A stretch of 64,000 nucleotides of DNA from Lachnospiraceae bacterium (GCA_018384375.1 JAHAYJ010000093.1:1-64000); one strand, 5' to 3'. Positions 1 to 9,934 are shown, numbered from the stretch's first letter. The notes: a model not told the origin generated them from the sequence alone. Made by a program: numbers and translations.

Positions 1-120
1 ATCGGTCTATTATATCTTTATCATACTCTACTTAGCAATTTTATACAATGAATTTACAGCAGTACCTGTATTTTGCATTTCATGTCTGCTCATCTGCCTC
101 TTATGTCGGAATTTATGACA

Positions 121-160
121 GAAAAAGAATACGCCCACGGCCTCCGGCTGTGAGCGTATT
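121..160 (-). terminator. Intrinsic terminator of glgP
   Basis: On the minus strand, arms AATACGCTCACAGCC and GGCCGTGGGCGTATT pair (15 bp including G-U pairs) around a short loop and are followed by a T-rich run. It lies 25 bp beyond the glgP stop. Confidence 0.8.
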
Positions 161-184
161 TCTTTATCCTTCATTTCATTTTCT

Positions 185-2677
185 TTATCGAATCGTCTTT
201 TTAGGTAAAACCACCTTATCCAGATGCCAGATGTCATCCACATATTCCTGAATGGTTCTGTCAGAGGTGAACTTACCGCAGCATGCCACATTCAAAATAG
301 CACTCCTTGCCCATCTTCTCTCATCACGGTATGCTTCCTCTACCTTCTTCTGCGCTTCTGCATAGGCCTTGAAGTCCTTCAAAATAAAATAGGTATCTGC
401 CTTTGCAGTGCTGATCGTATTCAGCAGCGAATTGTAAAGGGTTCTGAATCTGTCAGGATCATTGGGTGAAAAGGTTCCGTTGATCAGCTGCATCAGAACT
501 CTTCTCACATCAGGATCATTGTTAAAGATCTCAGTAGGATCATATCCGCCATGATTCTCATAATTGATGACTTCGTCAGAGGAAAGGCCGAAAATAAACG
601 CATTTTCTTCTCCTACCTCCTCTACAATCTCCACATTTGCACCATCCATGGTTCCGATGGTAAGTGCACCGTTTAGCATGAACTTCATGTTACCGGTACC
701 GGACGCTTCCTTACTTGCCGTAGAGATCTGCTCTGAGACATCTGCTGCCGCAAAAATCATTTCCGCATTGGAAACTCTGTAGTTCTCAATAAATACCACC
801 TTGATCTTTCCGTTGATTGCAGGGTCATTGTTTACCACATCTGCCACAGAGTTGATCAGTTTAATGGTCATCTTAGCATTATAGTAGCCTGCTGCCGCCT
901 TTGCACCAAAGATGAAGGTTCTGGGATAGAAATCCATCTCCGGATTATCCTTCAGCTGGTTATATAAATGCATCACATGCAGGATGTTAAGCAGCTGACG
1001 CTTATATTCATGCAGTCTCTTAACCTGTACATCAAAGATGGAACGGGGATCCACCTCAATGCCGTTGTGCTCCAGAATATATTCCGCAAGACGTACCTTG
1101 TTCTGGTACTTAATATTCATAAATTCCTGCTGTGCCTTCTCATCATCCGCATATACCTTCAGTTTGTTGATCTTCGGAAGGTCTGTGATCCAGTCACTGC
1201 CCACATGTGCGGTTACCCAGTCTGCAAGAAGCGGGTTCCCATGAAGAAGGAAACGTCGCTGGGTGATGCCGTTTGTCTTATTATTGAACTTCTCAGGCAT
1301 CATCTCATAGAAATCCTTCAGCTCCTGTTTCTTCAGAATTTCTGTATGCAGTCTTGCAACACCGTTTACAGAATAACCGGCTGCAATTGCCAGATGAGCC
1401 ATCTTTACCTGTCCATCATAGATGATTGCCATTTTGCGGATCTTATCCTGGTTGCCGGGATACATTTCCTGTATCTTTATGATAAATCTGCGGTTGATCT
1501 CTTCAATGATCTGATAAATTCTGGGAAGCAGCCTTGAGAACAGCTCGATGGGCCATTTTTCCAGCGCCTCTGCCATAATGGTATGGTTGGTATAAGCACA
1601 GGTCTTTGTCGTAACCTCCCACGCCTCATCCCAGGTGAGATAATACTCATCCATGAGGATTCTCATAAGCTCTGCCACCGCTACCGTCGGATGGGTGTCG
1701 TTGAGCTGGAAGGTAACCTTCTCATAGAACTTTCTGATGTCAGTGTGCTTACGCATATACTTGGCAACTGCCTCCTGAACGGAAGCGGAAATAAAGAAGT
1801 ACTGCTGTTTTAAGCGCAGCTCCTTACCGGCATAATGATTATCATTTGGATACAGAACCTCTACTATATTTCTGGCAAGATTCTCCTGTTCTACTGCCTT
1901 CTGATAATCCCCTTTATCAAAGGAATCCAACTGGAAGCACTCTACCGCCTCTGCATCCCAGATACGAAGCGTGTTAACAATACCGTTGCCATAGCCCACA
2001 ATGGGAAGATCATAGGGAATCGCCCTTACGCTCTGGTATCCCTCCTGAACAAAATGGTTTCTGCCGTTTTCATCTACTCTCACATTTACATAACCGCCAA
2101 ATTTTACTTCCTTGGCATATTCCGGTCTTCTCAGTTCAAAAGGATTTCCATCCGCAAGCCAGTTATCCGGAACCTCTACCTGATAACCGTCCCTGATCTC
2201 CTGTTTGAACATACCGTAACGATAACGAATGCCACAGCCATAAGCAGCATAGCCTAAAGTGGCAAGAGAATCCAGAAAGCACGCTGCAAGACGTCCAAGA
2301 CCACCATTTCCAAGTGCAGCATCCGGCTCCTGGTCTTCAATGACATTTAAATCCAGTCCCAGTTCATCCAAAGCCTCCTTCACAGGCTTATATGCCTGCA
2401 GGTTGATAATGTTGTTGCCGAGCGCACGTCCCATCAAAAACTCCATGGACAGATAATAAACCATCTTGGGATCCTGCTTATCATACTCCTTCTGGGTCGT
2501 TAACCAGTTATCAACCACAACATCCTTGATCGCATACGCAACCGCCTGAAAAATCTGCTGTTGACTGGCTTCCTCCAAAGTCTTTCTATACAAGGTTTTC
2601 ACGTTATAAAGAACGCTTCTTTTGAACAACTCCTTGTCAAAGGTAAGCGATGTGGGTACAGCTGTCTTTTTTGCCAT
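185..2677 (-). CDS. glgP: Glycogen/starch (alpha-glucan) phosphorylase
   Basis: Cytoplasmic GT35 phosphorylase that releases glucose 1-phosphate from the non-reducing ends of glycogen or maltodextrin. The 830-residue length is normal for bacterial GlgP/MalP. The PLP site EASGTGNMKFMLNG is visible, with its Schiff-base lysine near residue 663, and the N-terminal half carries the typical GNGGLGRLAACFLDS and FQLNDTHP stretches. The ATG is preceded by GGAGGAG. It starts 55 bp after the ileS stop, with a TATAAT-like -10 in that gap, so it may be read through from ileS or have its own promoter. No other glycogen genes lie in the window, so this looks like a stand-alone catabolic copy. Substrate preference (glycogen or maltodextrin) cannot be read from sequence. 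Confidence 0.96.
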   Translation of the reverse strand: MAKKTAVPTSLTFDKELFKRSVLYNVKTLYRKTLEEASQQQIFQAVAYAIKDVVVDNWLTTQKEYDKQDPKMVYYLSMEFLMGRALGNNIINLQAYKPVKEALDELGLDLNVIEDQEPDAALGNGGLGRLAACFLDSLATLGYAAYGCGIRYRYGMFKQEIRDGYQVEVPDNWLADGNPFELRRPEYAKEVKFGGYVNVRVDENGRNHFVQEGYQSVRAIPYDLPIVGYGNGIVNTLRIWDAEAVECFQLDSFDKGDYQKAVEQENLARNIVEVLYPNDNHYAGKELRLKQQYFFISASVQEAVAKYMRKHTDIRKFYEKVTFQLNDTHPTVAVAELMRILMDEYYLTWDEAWEVTTKTCAYTNHTIMAEALEKWPIELFSRLLPRIYQIIEEINRRFIIKIQEMYPGNQDKIRKMAIIYDGQVKMAHLAIAAGYSVNGVARLHTEILKKQELKDFYEMMPEKFNNKTNGITQRRFLLHGNPLLADWVTAHVGSDWITDLPKINKLKVYADDEKAQQEFMNIKYQNKVRLAEYILEHNGIEVDPRSIFDVQVKRLHEYKRQLLNILHVMHLYNQLKDNPEMDFYPRTFIFGAKAAAGYYNAKMTIKLINSVADVVNNDPAINGKIKVVFIENYRVSNAEMIFAAADVSEQISTASKEASGTGNMKFMLNGALTIGTMDGANVEIVEEVGEENAFIFGLSSDEVINYENHGGYDPTEIFNNDPDVRRVLMQLINGTFSPNDPDRFRTLYNSLLNTISTAKADTYFILKDFKAYAEAQKKVEEAYRDERRWARSAILNVACCGKFTSDRTIQEYVDDIWHLDKVVLPKKTIR

Positions 2678-2732
2678 AATAATCTCCTCCGCTTCTTATG
2701 CTAAATACCTGCGCATAATTATACAACAAAAT

Positions 2733-5700
2733 TTACCATTTTTCTACACCAATCACAACCTTCTCGCCGTTTACATTCCATTCCTTTTGGATGGAAAGCT
2801 CAGTGTCAATCAAAATTTCATCAGCCAGAACCTTTTCAGAAATAGCTGCCTTATGAGCAGTTACGATTTCTGCAAGCTTTGCATTTCCGTTTACTGCTAC
2901 CCTGATATGATCCATTACTTCAAAATCTGCTTCCTTACGCATGGTCTGGATCTTGCTGATCACTTCATATACAAAGCCTTCCTCAATCAGTTCCGGAGAA
3001 AGATTGGTGTCAAGGACAACCGTCACATAGTTATCGGCTTCTGTCACAAAGCCTGCTTTCTGTGCTACATCAATAAGCAGATCTTCCTCAGTAAGGGAAA
3101 CCGTAGCGCCATCCACATCAAATTTAAGAGCCCCCTCTGCCTTCAGCTGCTTCATGGCTGCCGTGCCGTCAACCTCTTCCAGATATTTCTTGATACCGCC
3201 TAGCTGTTTGCCGTATCTGGGGCCTACAGTACGAAGCTGAGGCTTGAAGCTGTAGCTGGTAAGATCGCTGACATCGTCCTTAAATACAACTTCCTTTACG
3301 TTCAGTTCATCCTCAATAATATCTTTAAAATAATCACTTAAGGTATGAGGTGCCTTTACATACATGGTTCCGATCGGCTGACGGTTCTTAATATTGGCTG
3401 CATTACGTGCCGCACGACCCATAACGACAATACCAAGAACCTCCTCCATGCTCTCCTCCAGCTGCTTATCGATCATTTTCTCATCCGCTACGGGAAAATC
3501 ACAAAGATGAATACTTTCCGGTGCATTCTTGTCATTGGTTCTTACCAGATTCTGATAAATCTCCTCTGTCATAAAAGGAACCATTGGAGCTGCTGCCTTA
3601 CAGATTTCAACCAATGCTGTATAAAGCGTCATATAGGCATTGATCTTATCTTGTTCCATTCCCTTGGCCCAGAAACGCTCACGGCAGCGGCGTACATACC
3701 AGTTACTCATTTCATCCACAAAATTATCAAGTACCCTTGCAGCTTCGGGGATTCTGTAATTATCCAGGTTGTCATCTACTTCCTTTACTGCCGTGTTCAG
3801 CTTGGAAAGCAACCACTTATCCATAACCGGGAGCTGATCATATTTTAAGGTATACTTGGTTGCGTCAAAATCATCAATATTGGCATAAAGAATAAAGAAT
3901 GCATACGTATTCCATAAGGTTCCCAAGAATTTACGCTGTCCTTCCTGCACTGCCTTTCCATGGAATCTGTTGGGAAGCCATGGTGCGGAGTTGATGTAGA
4001 AATACCAGCGGATTGCATCTGCACCGTAGGTTGCCAGCGCATCAAAGGGATCTACGGCATTTCCTTTGGATTTACTCATCTTCTGCCCATTTTCATCCTG
4101 AACATGCCCCAGAACGATAACATTTTCATAAGGAGCCTTATTGAACAGCAGTGTTGACTCTGCCATCAGTGAGTAGAACCAGCCTCTTGTCTGATCCACC
4201 GCCTCAGAGATAAACTGTGCAGGGAACTGTGCTTCAAACAATTCTTTGTTTTCAAACGGATAATGGTGCTGTGCAAACGGCATGGCACCGGAATCAAACC
4301 AGCAGTCAATAACCTCCGGCACTCTCTTCATGGTTTTCCCGCACTTAGGACAGGTGCAGGTGATCTCGTCGATATATGGTCTGTGCAGTTCTACTGTTCT
4401 GGCTGCAGGATTATTGCTAAGCTTCTCTAATTCTTCTCTGGAACCGATTGCCTCCTGATGACCGCATTCCTCACATTCCCAGATATTTAGGGGAGTACCC
4501 CAGTAACGGTTACGGGAAACACCCCAGTCCTGAATATTTTCAAGCCAATTCCCAAAGCGTCCTTCGCCGATGGACTCCGGGATCCAGTTAACCGTCTTAT
4601 TGTTGCGAACCAGATCATCCCTTACTGCCGTCATCTTAATGAACCAGGATTCTCTTGCATAGTAGATAAGCGGTGTATCGCATCTCCAGCAAAAAGGATA
4701 ATCATGCTCAAACTTCGGTGCATCAAACAGCTTTCCTTCCTGATCCAGGTCTTTTAATACGTCAGGGTCAGCATCCTTAACAAATTTACCGGCATAAGGT
4801 GTTTCCTGTGTCATCTCACCCTTTCCGTCAACAAACTGCACAAAGGGAAGATCATACTTGCGTCCCACCTGCGCATCATCCTCACCAAATGCAGGGGCAA
4901 TGTGTACGATACCGGTACCATCCGTCATGGTAACATAGCTGTCACAGGTCACAAAATGACCCTTTTTGTGCTGCTTTGCCGCTGCCTCACCGGTACATGT
5001 AAACAGAGGCTCATATTCCTTGTATTCCAAATCCTTTCCGACATAAGTCTCAAGGATCTCATAGGCAGGCTTCCCATCCTGTGCAAGCTTGCCAAGTACA
5101 TTGTCAAGAAGTGCCTGCGCCATATAGTAAGTATATCCGTCTGCTGCTTTTACCTTCACATAGGTCTCATCCGGGTTTACGCAAAGAGCAACATTGGAAG
5201 GAAGGGTCCAGGGTGTTGTTGTCCATGCAAGGAAATAAGCGTCCTCACCTATCACTTTGAACCGTACTACGGCAGAACGTTCCTTGACTGATTTATATCC
5301 CTGTGCTACTTCGTGGGAAGAAAGCGGGGTTCCGCAGCGAGGGCAGTAAGGTACAATCTTAAAGCCCTTATAAAGAAGCTTTTTGTCCCAGATCTGCTTC
5401 AATGCCCACCATTCGGATTCAATAAAATCATCATGATAGGTCACATAAGGGTCATCCATATCAGCCCAGAAGCCAACCGTACCCGAGAAATCCTCCCACA
5501 TACCCTTATATTTCCATACACTTTCCTTACACTTGGTGATAAAAGGATCTAACCCATACTCCTCAATCTGTTCCTTGCCATCCAGCCCCAACAGCTTTTC
5601 TACTTCCAATTCTACCGGAAGTCCGTGGGTATCCCAGCCTGCCTTTCTCGGAACCATGTATCCCTTCATGGTACGGTATCTGGGAATCATATCCTTGATG

Positions 5701-5888
5701 ACACGGGTCAGCACATGACCGATATGAGGCTTTCCGTTTGCAGTCGGAGGTCCGTCATAAAAAGTATAGGTAGGTCCTTCCTTTCTGTTTTCCATGCTTT
5801 TCTTGAAAATGTCATTTTCGCGCCAGAACTTTTCAACTTCTTTTTCACGGTCTACAAAGTTTAGGTCGGTAGATACTTTTTGATACAT
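2733..5888 (-). CDS. ileS: Isoleucyl-tRNA synthetase, type 2 (long form)
   Basis: Class Ia synthetase that charges tRNA-Ile. The HIGH signature is H55-IGH-58, within PTANGKPHIGH, and KMSKS lies near residue 600. The CP1 editing domain lies between them and a tRNA-binding C-terminal region follows. At 1051 residues, with an N-terminus starting MYQKVSTDLNF, it matches the eukaryote-like type 2 IleS rather than the roughly 920-residue type 1 enzyme of Bacillus. Type 2 enzymes are known as a group to be poorly inhibited by mupirocin; whether this one is resistant is inference. Expression should be controlled by the isoleucine T-box immediately upstream. glgP follows on the same strand. Confidence 0.97.
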   Translation of the reverse strand: MYQKVSTDLNFVDREKEVEKFWRENDIFKKSMENRKEGPTYTFYDGPPTANGKPHIGHVLTRVIKDMIPRYRTMKGYMVPRKAGWDTHGLPVELEVEKLLGLDGKEQIEEYGLDPFITKCKESVWKYKGMWEDFSGTVGFWADMDDPYVTYHDDFIESEWWALKQIWDKKLLYKGFKIVPYCPRCGTPLSSHEVAQGYKSVKERSAVVRFKVIGEDAYFLAWTTTPWTLPSNVALCVNPDETYVKVKAADGYTYYMAQALLDNVLGKLAQDGKPAYEILETYVGKDLEYKEYEPLFTCTGEAAAKQHKKGHFVTCDSYVTMTDGTGIVHIAPAFGEDDAQVGRKYDLPFVQFVDGKGEMTQETPYAGKFVKDADPDVLKDLDQEGKLFDAPKFEHDYPFCWRCDTPLIYYARESWFIKMTAVRDDLVRNNKTVNWIPESIGEGRFGNWLENIQDWGVSRNRYWGTPLNIWECEECGHQEAIGSREELEKLSNNPAARTVELHRPYIDEITCTCPKCGKTMKRVPEVIDCWFDSGAMPFAQHHYPFENKELFEAQFPAQFISEAVDQTRGWFYSLMAESTLLFNKAPYENVIVLGHVQDENGQKMSKSKGNAVDPFDALATYGADAIRWYFYINSAPWLPNRFHGKAVQEGQRKFLGTLWNTYAFFILYANIDDFDATKYTLKYDQLPVMDKWLLSKLNTAVKEVDDNLDNYRIPEAARVLDNFVDEMSNWYVRRCRERFWAKGMEQDKINAYMTLYTALVEICKAAAPMVPFMTEEIYQNLVRTNDKNAPESIHLCDFPVADEKMIDKQLEESMEEVLGIVVMGRAARNAANIKNRQPIGTMYVKAPHTLSDYFKDIIEDELNVKEVVFKDDVSDLTSYSFKPQLRTVGPRYGKQLGGIKKYLEEVDGTAAMKQLKAEGALKFDVDGATVSLTEEDLLIDVAQKAGFVTEADNYVTVVLDTNLSPELIEEGFVYEVISKIQTMRKEADFEVMDHIRVAVNGNAKLAEIVTAHKAAISEKVLADEILIDTELSIQKEWNVNGEKVVIGVEKW

Positions 5889-5969
5889 TGCTTTCTTCCT
5901 TTCTTTGTTGTGTTACATCTACAGTTAAGCAGACTCAAAATGCTTTTGACCTGACTCTTGCTCAACTGC

Positions 5970-6230
5970 GAAAAAAAGCCCCGTCCTGTAAAAAGGACGG
6001 GGCTAAAACTGCCACGTTAACCACCTGTTTACTCATACGCACCGATTCAAACGGCTTAATATGCTTTCCCTTAACGGAGGATTCCGGCAAGACCTACTCT
6101 GCTCACATAACCATTTTCAGTCCGCAGCTCGGAAGTGATTTTCACTGTTTCTCTACTGATACCGGCTTTCACCCAACCCGGTTCGCTGAGATGTTTGAAA
6201 AGCAGCTACTGTCTTCGTCATTGCTTTGAA
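5970..6230 (-). ncRNA. T-box riboswitch leader of ileS (Ile specifier AUC)
   Basis: This leader fills most of the 426-bp gap upstream of ileS. On the minus strand it shows the Stem I elements (GACGAAGACAGTAG, GGGTTGGGTGAAAGCCGG), a specifier-loop stretch GTGAAAATCACTTCCGAG with the Ile codon ATC at 6139-6137, and the T-box sequence AGGTGGTTAACGTGG at 6026-6012. In the latter TGGT is complementary to the ACCA end of tRNA-Ile. A terminator follows: AGCCCCGTCC and GGACGGGGCT arms at 5977-6004, then a T7 run. Uncharged tRNA-Ile would stabilise the antiterminator and switch on ileS. The antisense plus-strand open frame here is not a gene. Confidence 0.95.
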
Positions 6231-6233
6231 TCA

Positions 6234-6263
6234 AAAGTACACCATTTGCGCAGGATTTGTCAA
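6234..6263 (-). promoter_or_regulatory. Sigma-A promoter of the T-box/ileS transcript
   Basis: TTGACA at 6263-6258, an 18-bp spacer, then TACTTT at 6239-6234. This places the transcript start just before the first T-box stem. Confidence 0.7.
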
Positions 6264-6314
6264 GAGGCTGCATGCAGAAAGTTTGCTTAGTTTCCATCAA
6301 ATTAAATGATCAAA

Positions 6315-7130
6315 TCAATTTCCGGAGCTTTTATAAAATTTCAGGCTATATTTCCAAAATCCATATGCCGCCAGATACATAACAATTCCCACAATCGGTG
6401 TAATATACAGGTATAATTGCGGATATTGCGCCATATCCGGCTTGCGGAGCAGATACTGGGCAGGAAAATAATTGACAAAGGCAAATGGAACCACGTAAAT
6501 CATGCACACCTGGATAGCTTTGTGGAAGATACTGATCGGATATCCTGCAAATTTTCTCATATTCCAATAAAACAGTTCTTTCAAGCTGTTTGTTTCCAGC
6601 AGATAAATATTTAAGGCTGCAAGAAGAAGGAAAATTGCCCCCTGTATGAGCACGCCTCCCATCACTGTAAACAGATAATAAAGAATATTGACTGCATTCC
6701 ACTGAATTCCCACCCTGCCGGCTGAAATCAGAAACAGCGCAATGCCCAATCCGCCATGGCCAACTGCAGCAAACCAGTCCGCATTGGTAAAAATCAGTTG
6801 AAAGAGCAGTCCCCGCGGGCGCAGAATAAACCGGTCAAAGCCGCCGTCCCGAACCGTCTTCCCGAAGTCCCTCAGCCCTGTAAAGAAAATAATCATAATA
6901 CCATAGGTCAGAAACAATAAGCTAAACAGAAACAACATTTCATAGATGTTCCATCCTCCCAGTGTCCCGAATTTGAGCAGGGTGAAGTAAATCACAACGA
7001 TTCCCGTTGCCTCCCGCAAGAAAACCGTCAACGAGCTGAGCAGTGCATTTGATCGATATTGAAACCATGCCTTCATGATCGTCTTTGTATAAACCAGCAT
7101 CATATGTAACGTATCGCTTTTCATTCCCAT
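6315..7130 (-). CDS. ABC-2 type permease subunit (COG3694-like)
   Basis: Integral membrane protein of 271 residues with about six hydrophobic segments. It resembles the uncharacterised ABC-2 permeases that pair with COG4587-type permeases and COG4586-type ATPases. The motif region RDGGFDRFILRPRG just after the second membrane segment is typical of this family. Its ATG overlaps the stop of the preceding permease (TGATG), which indicates translational coupling, and GGGAGGC serves as ribosome site. It is the last gene of the LytTR-kinase-ABC operon. The transported substrate is unknown; the family is often proposed to export peptides, lipids or antimicrobial compounds. Confidence 0.85.
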   Translation of the reverse strand: MGMKSDTLHMMLVYTKTIMKAWFQYRSNALLSSLTVFLREATGIVVIYFTLLKFGTLGGWNIYEMLFLFSLLFLTYGIMIIFFTGLRDFGKTVRDGGFDRFILRPRGLLFQLIFTNADWFAAVGHGGLGIALFLISAGRVGIQWNAVNILYYLFTVMGGVLIQGAIFLLLAALNIYLLETNSLKELFYWNMRKFAGYPISIFHKAIQVCMIYVVPFAFVNYFPAQYLLRKPDMAQYPQLYLYITPIVGIVMYLAAYGFWKYSLKFYKSSGN

Positions 7131-7924
7131 CAGCCTCCCTGTACTACCAACTTTTTCTGTCCTTTTTTAAAGAGCAGAGTCCCCAGCAGGTAAATCAAAA
7201 GGATCCAAATCAGCTGCAGCATGCACTGCTGCGCAATCTCCGTATAGGAAAGCTGTCCCAGATAAATCTGCACCGGTGTAAAATAAATGTAGGGAAACGG
7301 TGTGATCTTCAAGGCTTCATAAATCCATTCCGGCATGAACCACAGCGGTATCATGGTGCCCGAAAATATATTGATCAGCACATCCTTCAGGGTAGCAAGA
7401 CTCCAGATATTAATTGCCCAGAAGGCCGCTGCCTGTACCGCAAAGCTGATGGTCCACAAAACGCCATAGCCCAGAATAGTACTAAATAGAAAACAGACGG
7501 TCATTCCTGCACTTTCAGGCGGGCAAATTCCGATCAGGAGCACTGAGATCAGCAATGCCGGAAGAAAATGAAAAATAACATTGAAGATTGCATTTCCGAT
7601 ATTCTCTGCAAGCATCCTTCCGCGAAAGCTGACCGGTCTTAAGAATTCATTTGCAATGCTTCCATCCCATACCTTAGACGGGAGAAAATAATCATCTACA
7701 TAAAAAACTGCCTTTAATCCCATAGAAAGAATAAAGCTTGTGGATACCATTGTCATCGTGATACCATCGACCTCGCTTCTTCCTCCGTAAAGAGCCTGAT
7801 AGATCCCCCAAAAGATGAATATCTGCAGGCAGGTATTGAGAATGCTCATAAAATGGTCGAACCGGTATGCACTACGTCCCAAAAAGCTTTTCTTTGCAAA
7901 AGCAAAATATGGTTTCAGGAACAT
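7130..7924 (-). CDS. ABC-2 type permease subunit (COG4587-like)
   Basis: Membrane protein of 264 residues with about six hydrophobic segments, the partner of the permease that follows. I place the start at the ATG at 7924 (MFLKPYFAF), because GGGGAGG sits about 10 bases upstream and the ATPase stops at 7926, leaving one base between the genes. A longer reading that starts inside the ATPase gene lacks a ribosome site. The sequence LPSKVWDGSIANEFLRPVSF after the second membrane segment corresponds to the LRP motif seen in the other permease, so the pair is probably paralogous and forms a heterodimeric channel. Confidence 0.85.
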   Translation of the reverse strand: MFLKPYFAFAKKSFLGRSAYRFDHFMSILNTCLQIFIFWGIYQALYGGRSEVDGITMTMVSTSFILSMGLKAVFYVDDYFLPSKVWDGSIANEFLRPVSFRGRMLAENIGNAIFNVIFHFLPALLISVLLIGICPPESAGMTVCFLFSTILGYGVLWTISFAVQAAAFWAINIWSLATLKDVLINIFSGTMIPLWFMPEWIYEALKITPFPYIYFTPVQIYLGQLSYTEIAQQCMLQLIWILLIYLLGTLLFKKGQKKLVVQGG

Positions 7925-7925
7925 A

Positions 7926-8921
7926 TCATGATGCCTCCCCATTGTAAATTTTTCTGATGATTCCCTCAATCTCCGGCTCCGAAATGTTGATGTCTCTGAC
8001 ATCATAATGGGCCAGAAGATAATTCATCAATTCGTTGATCTGGACCTCTTTATTTTCAAAAGTAAAACGCTGTCTTCTGCCGGAAAGATCATCCAGCTTG
8101 CGAATCTCAACCTTGTTGATCGGTTCTACCTGACATGGTGAGCCAAATTCCACATCTAATTGACGGGTTGTTCCATATTTTTCACGAATACCAAATAAGG
8201 AACCATCATAGACCTTACTCCCTTCATCAATTATGATCAGACGCTTACAGGTTTTTTCAATATCCTGCATGTCATGCGTAGTAAAGATCATGGTAACGCC
8301 ATCCTCCTCGTTCAGCTCCCGGATAAAGTCTCTGATCGTCTCTTTTCCCACCACATCTACACCAATGGTCGGCTCATCAAAAAATACTATTTCAGGCGAA
8401 TGCAGCAATGCAGCCACAATGTCTGCCCTCATGCGCTGCCCCAGAGAGAGTTGTCTGACAGGCTGATTTAGGAAGCTCTCCATATCGAGCATATCCGTAA
8501 ATCTGCTCAGATTTTTCCTGTAAGTCTCCTCCGGCACTCTGTAAATTGCCTTCAAAAGTTCAAAGCTGTCAATCACAGGAAGATCCCACTGCAGCTGGGA
8601 CTTTTGACCAAACACCACGCCGATGCTTCCCACATATTCCTTTCTCTGCTTATAAGGAATATATCCGTTTACCATCAATCTCCCTTCGTCCGGATACAGA
8701 ATTCCGGAAAGCATCTTGATCGTCGTAGATTTCCCTGCTCCATTTGGTCCGATAAAGCCTACCATTTCCCCTCTCTCGATAGAAAAACTGATATCCTTCA
8801 CTGCCTGCTTTTTCTCATATTTGGGTGCCACAAGATTTGCAACCATCCCCGCAACTCCTGCAGCCCGTTTGTTTACCCGAAAGGTTTTGCTGACATTCCT
8901 TACATCAATAAAACAACCCAT
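7926..8921 (-). CDS. ABC transporter ATP-binding protein (COG4586-like)
   Basis: ATPase of 331 residues. Walker A GPNGAGKST lies near residue 60, the ABC signature LSLGQRMRADI near 158, Walker B IVFFDEPTIGVDV near 178, and the H-loop in TTHDMQDI. An N-terminal stretch before the first beta strand (RAAGVAGMVANLVAPK) and a roughly 90-residue C-terminal extension fit the COG4586 family that works with COG4587 and COG3694 permeases. It is spaced 2 bp from the preceding ATPase gene and 1 bp from the following permease, so all are in one transcript. Substrate unknown. Confidence 0.92.
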   Translation of the reverse strand: MGCFIDVRNVSKTFRVNKRAAGVAGMVANLVAPKYEKKQAVKDISFSIERGEMVGFIGPNGAGKSTTIKMLSGILYPDEGRLMVNGYIPYKQRKEYVGSIGVVFGQKSQLQWDLPVIDSFELLKAIYRVPEETYRKNLSRFTDMLDMESFLNQPVRQLSLGQRMRADIVAALLHSPEIVFFDEPTIGVDVVGKETIRDFIRELNEEDGVTMIFTTHDMQDIEKTCKRLIIIDEGSKVYDGSLFGIREKYGTTRQLDVEFGSPCQVEPINKVEIRKLDDLSGRRQRFTFENKEVQINELMNYLLAHYDVRDINISEPEIEGIIRKIYNGEAS

Positions 8922-8923
8922 TC

Positions 8924-9853
8924 TTATTCCCTTTCCTCATGATCGACCGATAAATTCTCCGCTTTGTCATTCGTCTTCAGCCTCACAATAACATCCGCAA
9001 GTTCCGGCTTTCTGATCTTCATTTTTTTAATCACTGTCTGCTGCACAACCAGCTTTACTATTTCTGCGGCTGTCACACAGTTAGAGTCATACGACAGACT
9101 GAGTCTGTTCTCATCCACCGTATATCTTACAAGGGGCAGATCCTCCAGATCAGGCAGCCTTCCCTCCACCTCAAGCTGCATCGTATCCATGGGCGTAAAT
9201 CGTTTCTTAATCTGTTCCTCTGTTCCGTAATAGAGATGTTTTCCCTGATCCAGCAGAGCAATCCTGCTGCACAGCTTTGAGATCTCTTCCATGTCATGTG
9301 AGGTCAGAATAGTGGTAAGCCCTTCTCTTCTTCTTTCCCTGATCAGTTCATAGAAAGCCTGTTTTGCATTCTCATCAAGTCCTGCTGTTGGCTCATCCAA
9401 TAAAAGGAGGCCGGGGCGATGAATTAGTGCTGCACCGATTTCCACCCGTCGCCTCTGTCCAAGTGACAAATCCCTCACAGGTCTGTCAGACAGAAGGACA
9501 AAGCCAAGTCTATCGGACAGTTCATGATAGTCCTGATCAAATCTGTCCTTATTGATTTGATAAATGCTTCTGAGAAGTTCAAAGTTACCGACAACCGTAT
9601 CCTCCTTTTGCAGCACAGGAATGTCTGCAAAAAGCACGCCCAATCCCCTGCAAAGCTCCTTTTGTTCCAGTGCAGGCTTCAGACCCATTGTGTATATTCT
9701 GCCGTTTGAAGGTTTCAGCAATCCGCATGCCAGTTTTAAAAAGGTAGTTTTCCCGGCCCCGGATGCACCGATCAGACCGACTGTTTCTCCTTGCGGCACA
9801 TGAATGCTGACACTATTAAGTATAAATTTGCTGACATTTTCAAAGATGATCAT
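8924..9853 (-). CDS. ABC transporter ATP-binding protein (second ATPase)
   Basis: ATPase of 309 residues. Walker A GASGAGKTT lies near residue 33, the signature LSLGQRRRVEIG near 131, Walker B LLLLDEPTAGLDE near 152, and the H-loop in TSHDMEEI. A C-terminal region of about 100 residues resembles the DUF4162-type tails of drug and antibiotic exporter ATPases. It is clearly divergent from the next ATPase, so the operon encodes two different NBDs and two different TMDs, enough for one fully asymmetric transporter. The ribosome site AGAGGT precedes the ATG, and about 80 bp separates it from the kinase gene. Confidence 0.9.
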   Translation of the reverse strand: MIIFENVSKFILNSVSIHVPQGETVGLIGASGAGKTTFLKLACGLLKPSNGRIYTMGLKPALEQKELCRGLGVLFADIPVLQKEDTVVGNFELLRSIYQINKDRFDQDYHELSDRLGFVLLSDRPVRDLSLGQRRRVEIGAALIHRPGLLLLDEPTAGLDENAKQAFYELIRERRREGLTTILTSHDMEEISKLCSRIALLDQGKHLYYGTEEQIKKRFTPMDTMQLEVEGRLPDLEDLPLVRYTVDENRLSLSYDSNCVTAAEIVKLVVQQTVIKKMKIRKPELADVIVRLKTNDKAENLSVDHEERE

Positions 9854-9934
9854 CTTAAGGTACCTCTGAGGTTTCCTGTAAAGTAAAAATATCCCCTGCC
9901 GGATAGGAATGCAAGGGATTGGGATAAACAGCAG

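Noticed and set aside
5888-6229. Plus-strand 113-codon open frame upstream of ileS
   Set aside because: It is antisense to the T-box leader, crosses the terminator hairpin, and has no plausible ribosome site or recognisable product.
7925-8005. Longer start for the second permease, reaching 8005
   Set aside because: Would overlap the ATPase gene without a ribosome site; the ATG at 7924 has GGGGAGG upstream and is adjacent to the ATPase stop.
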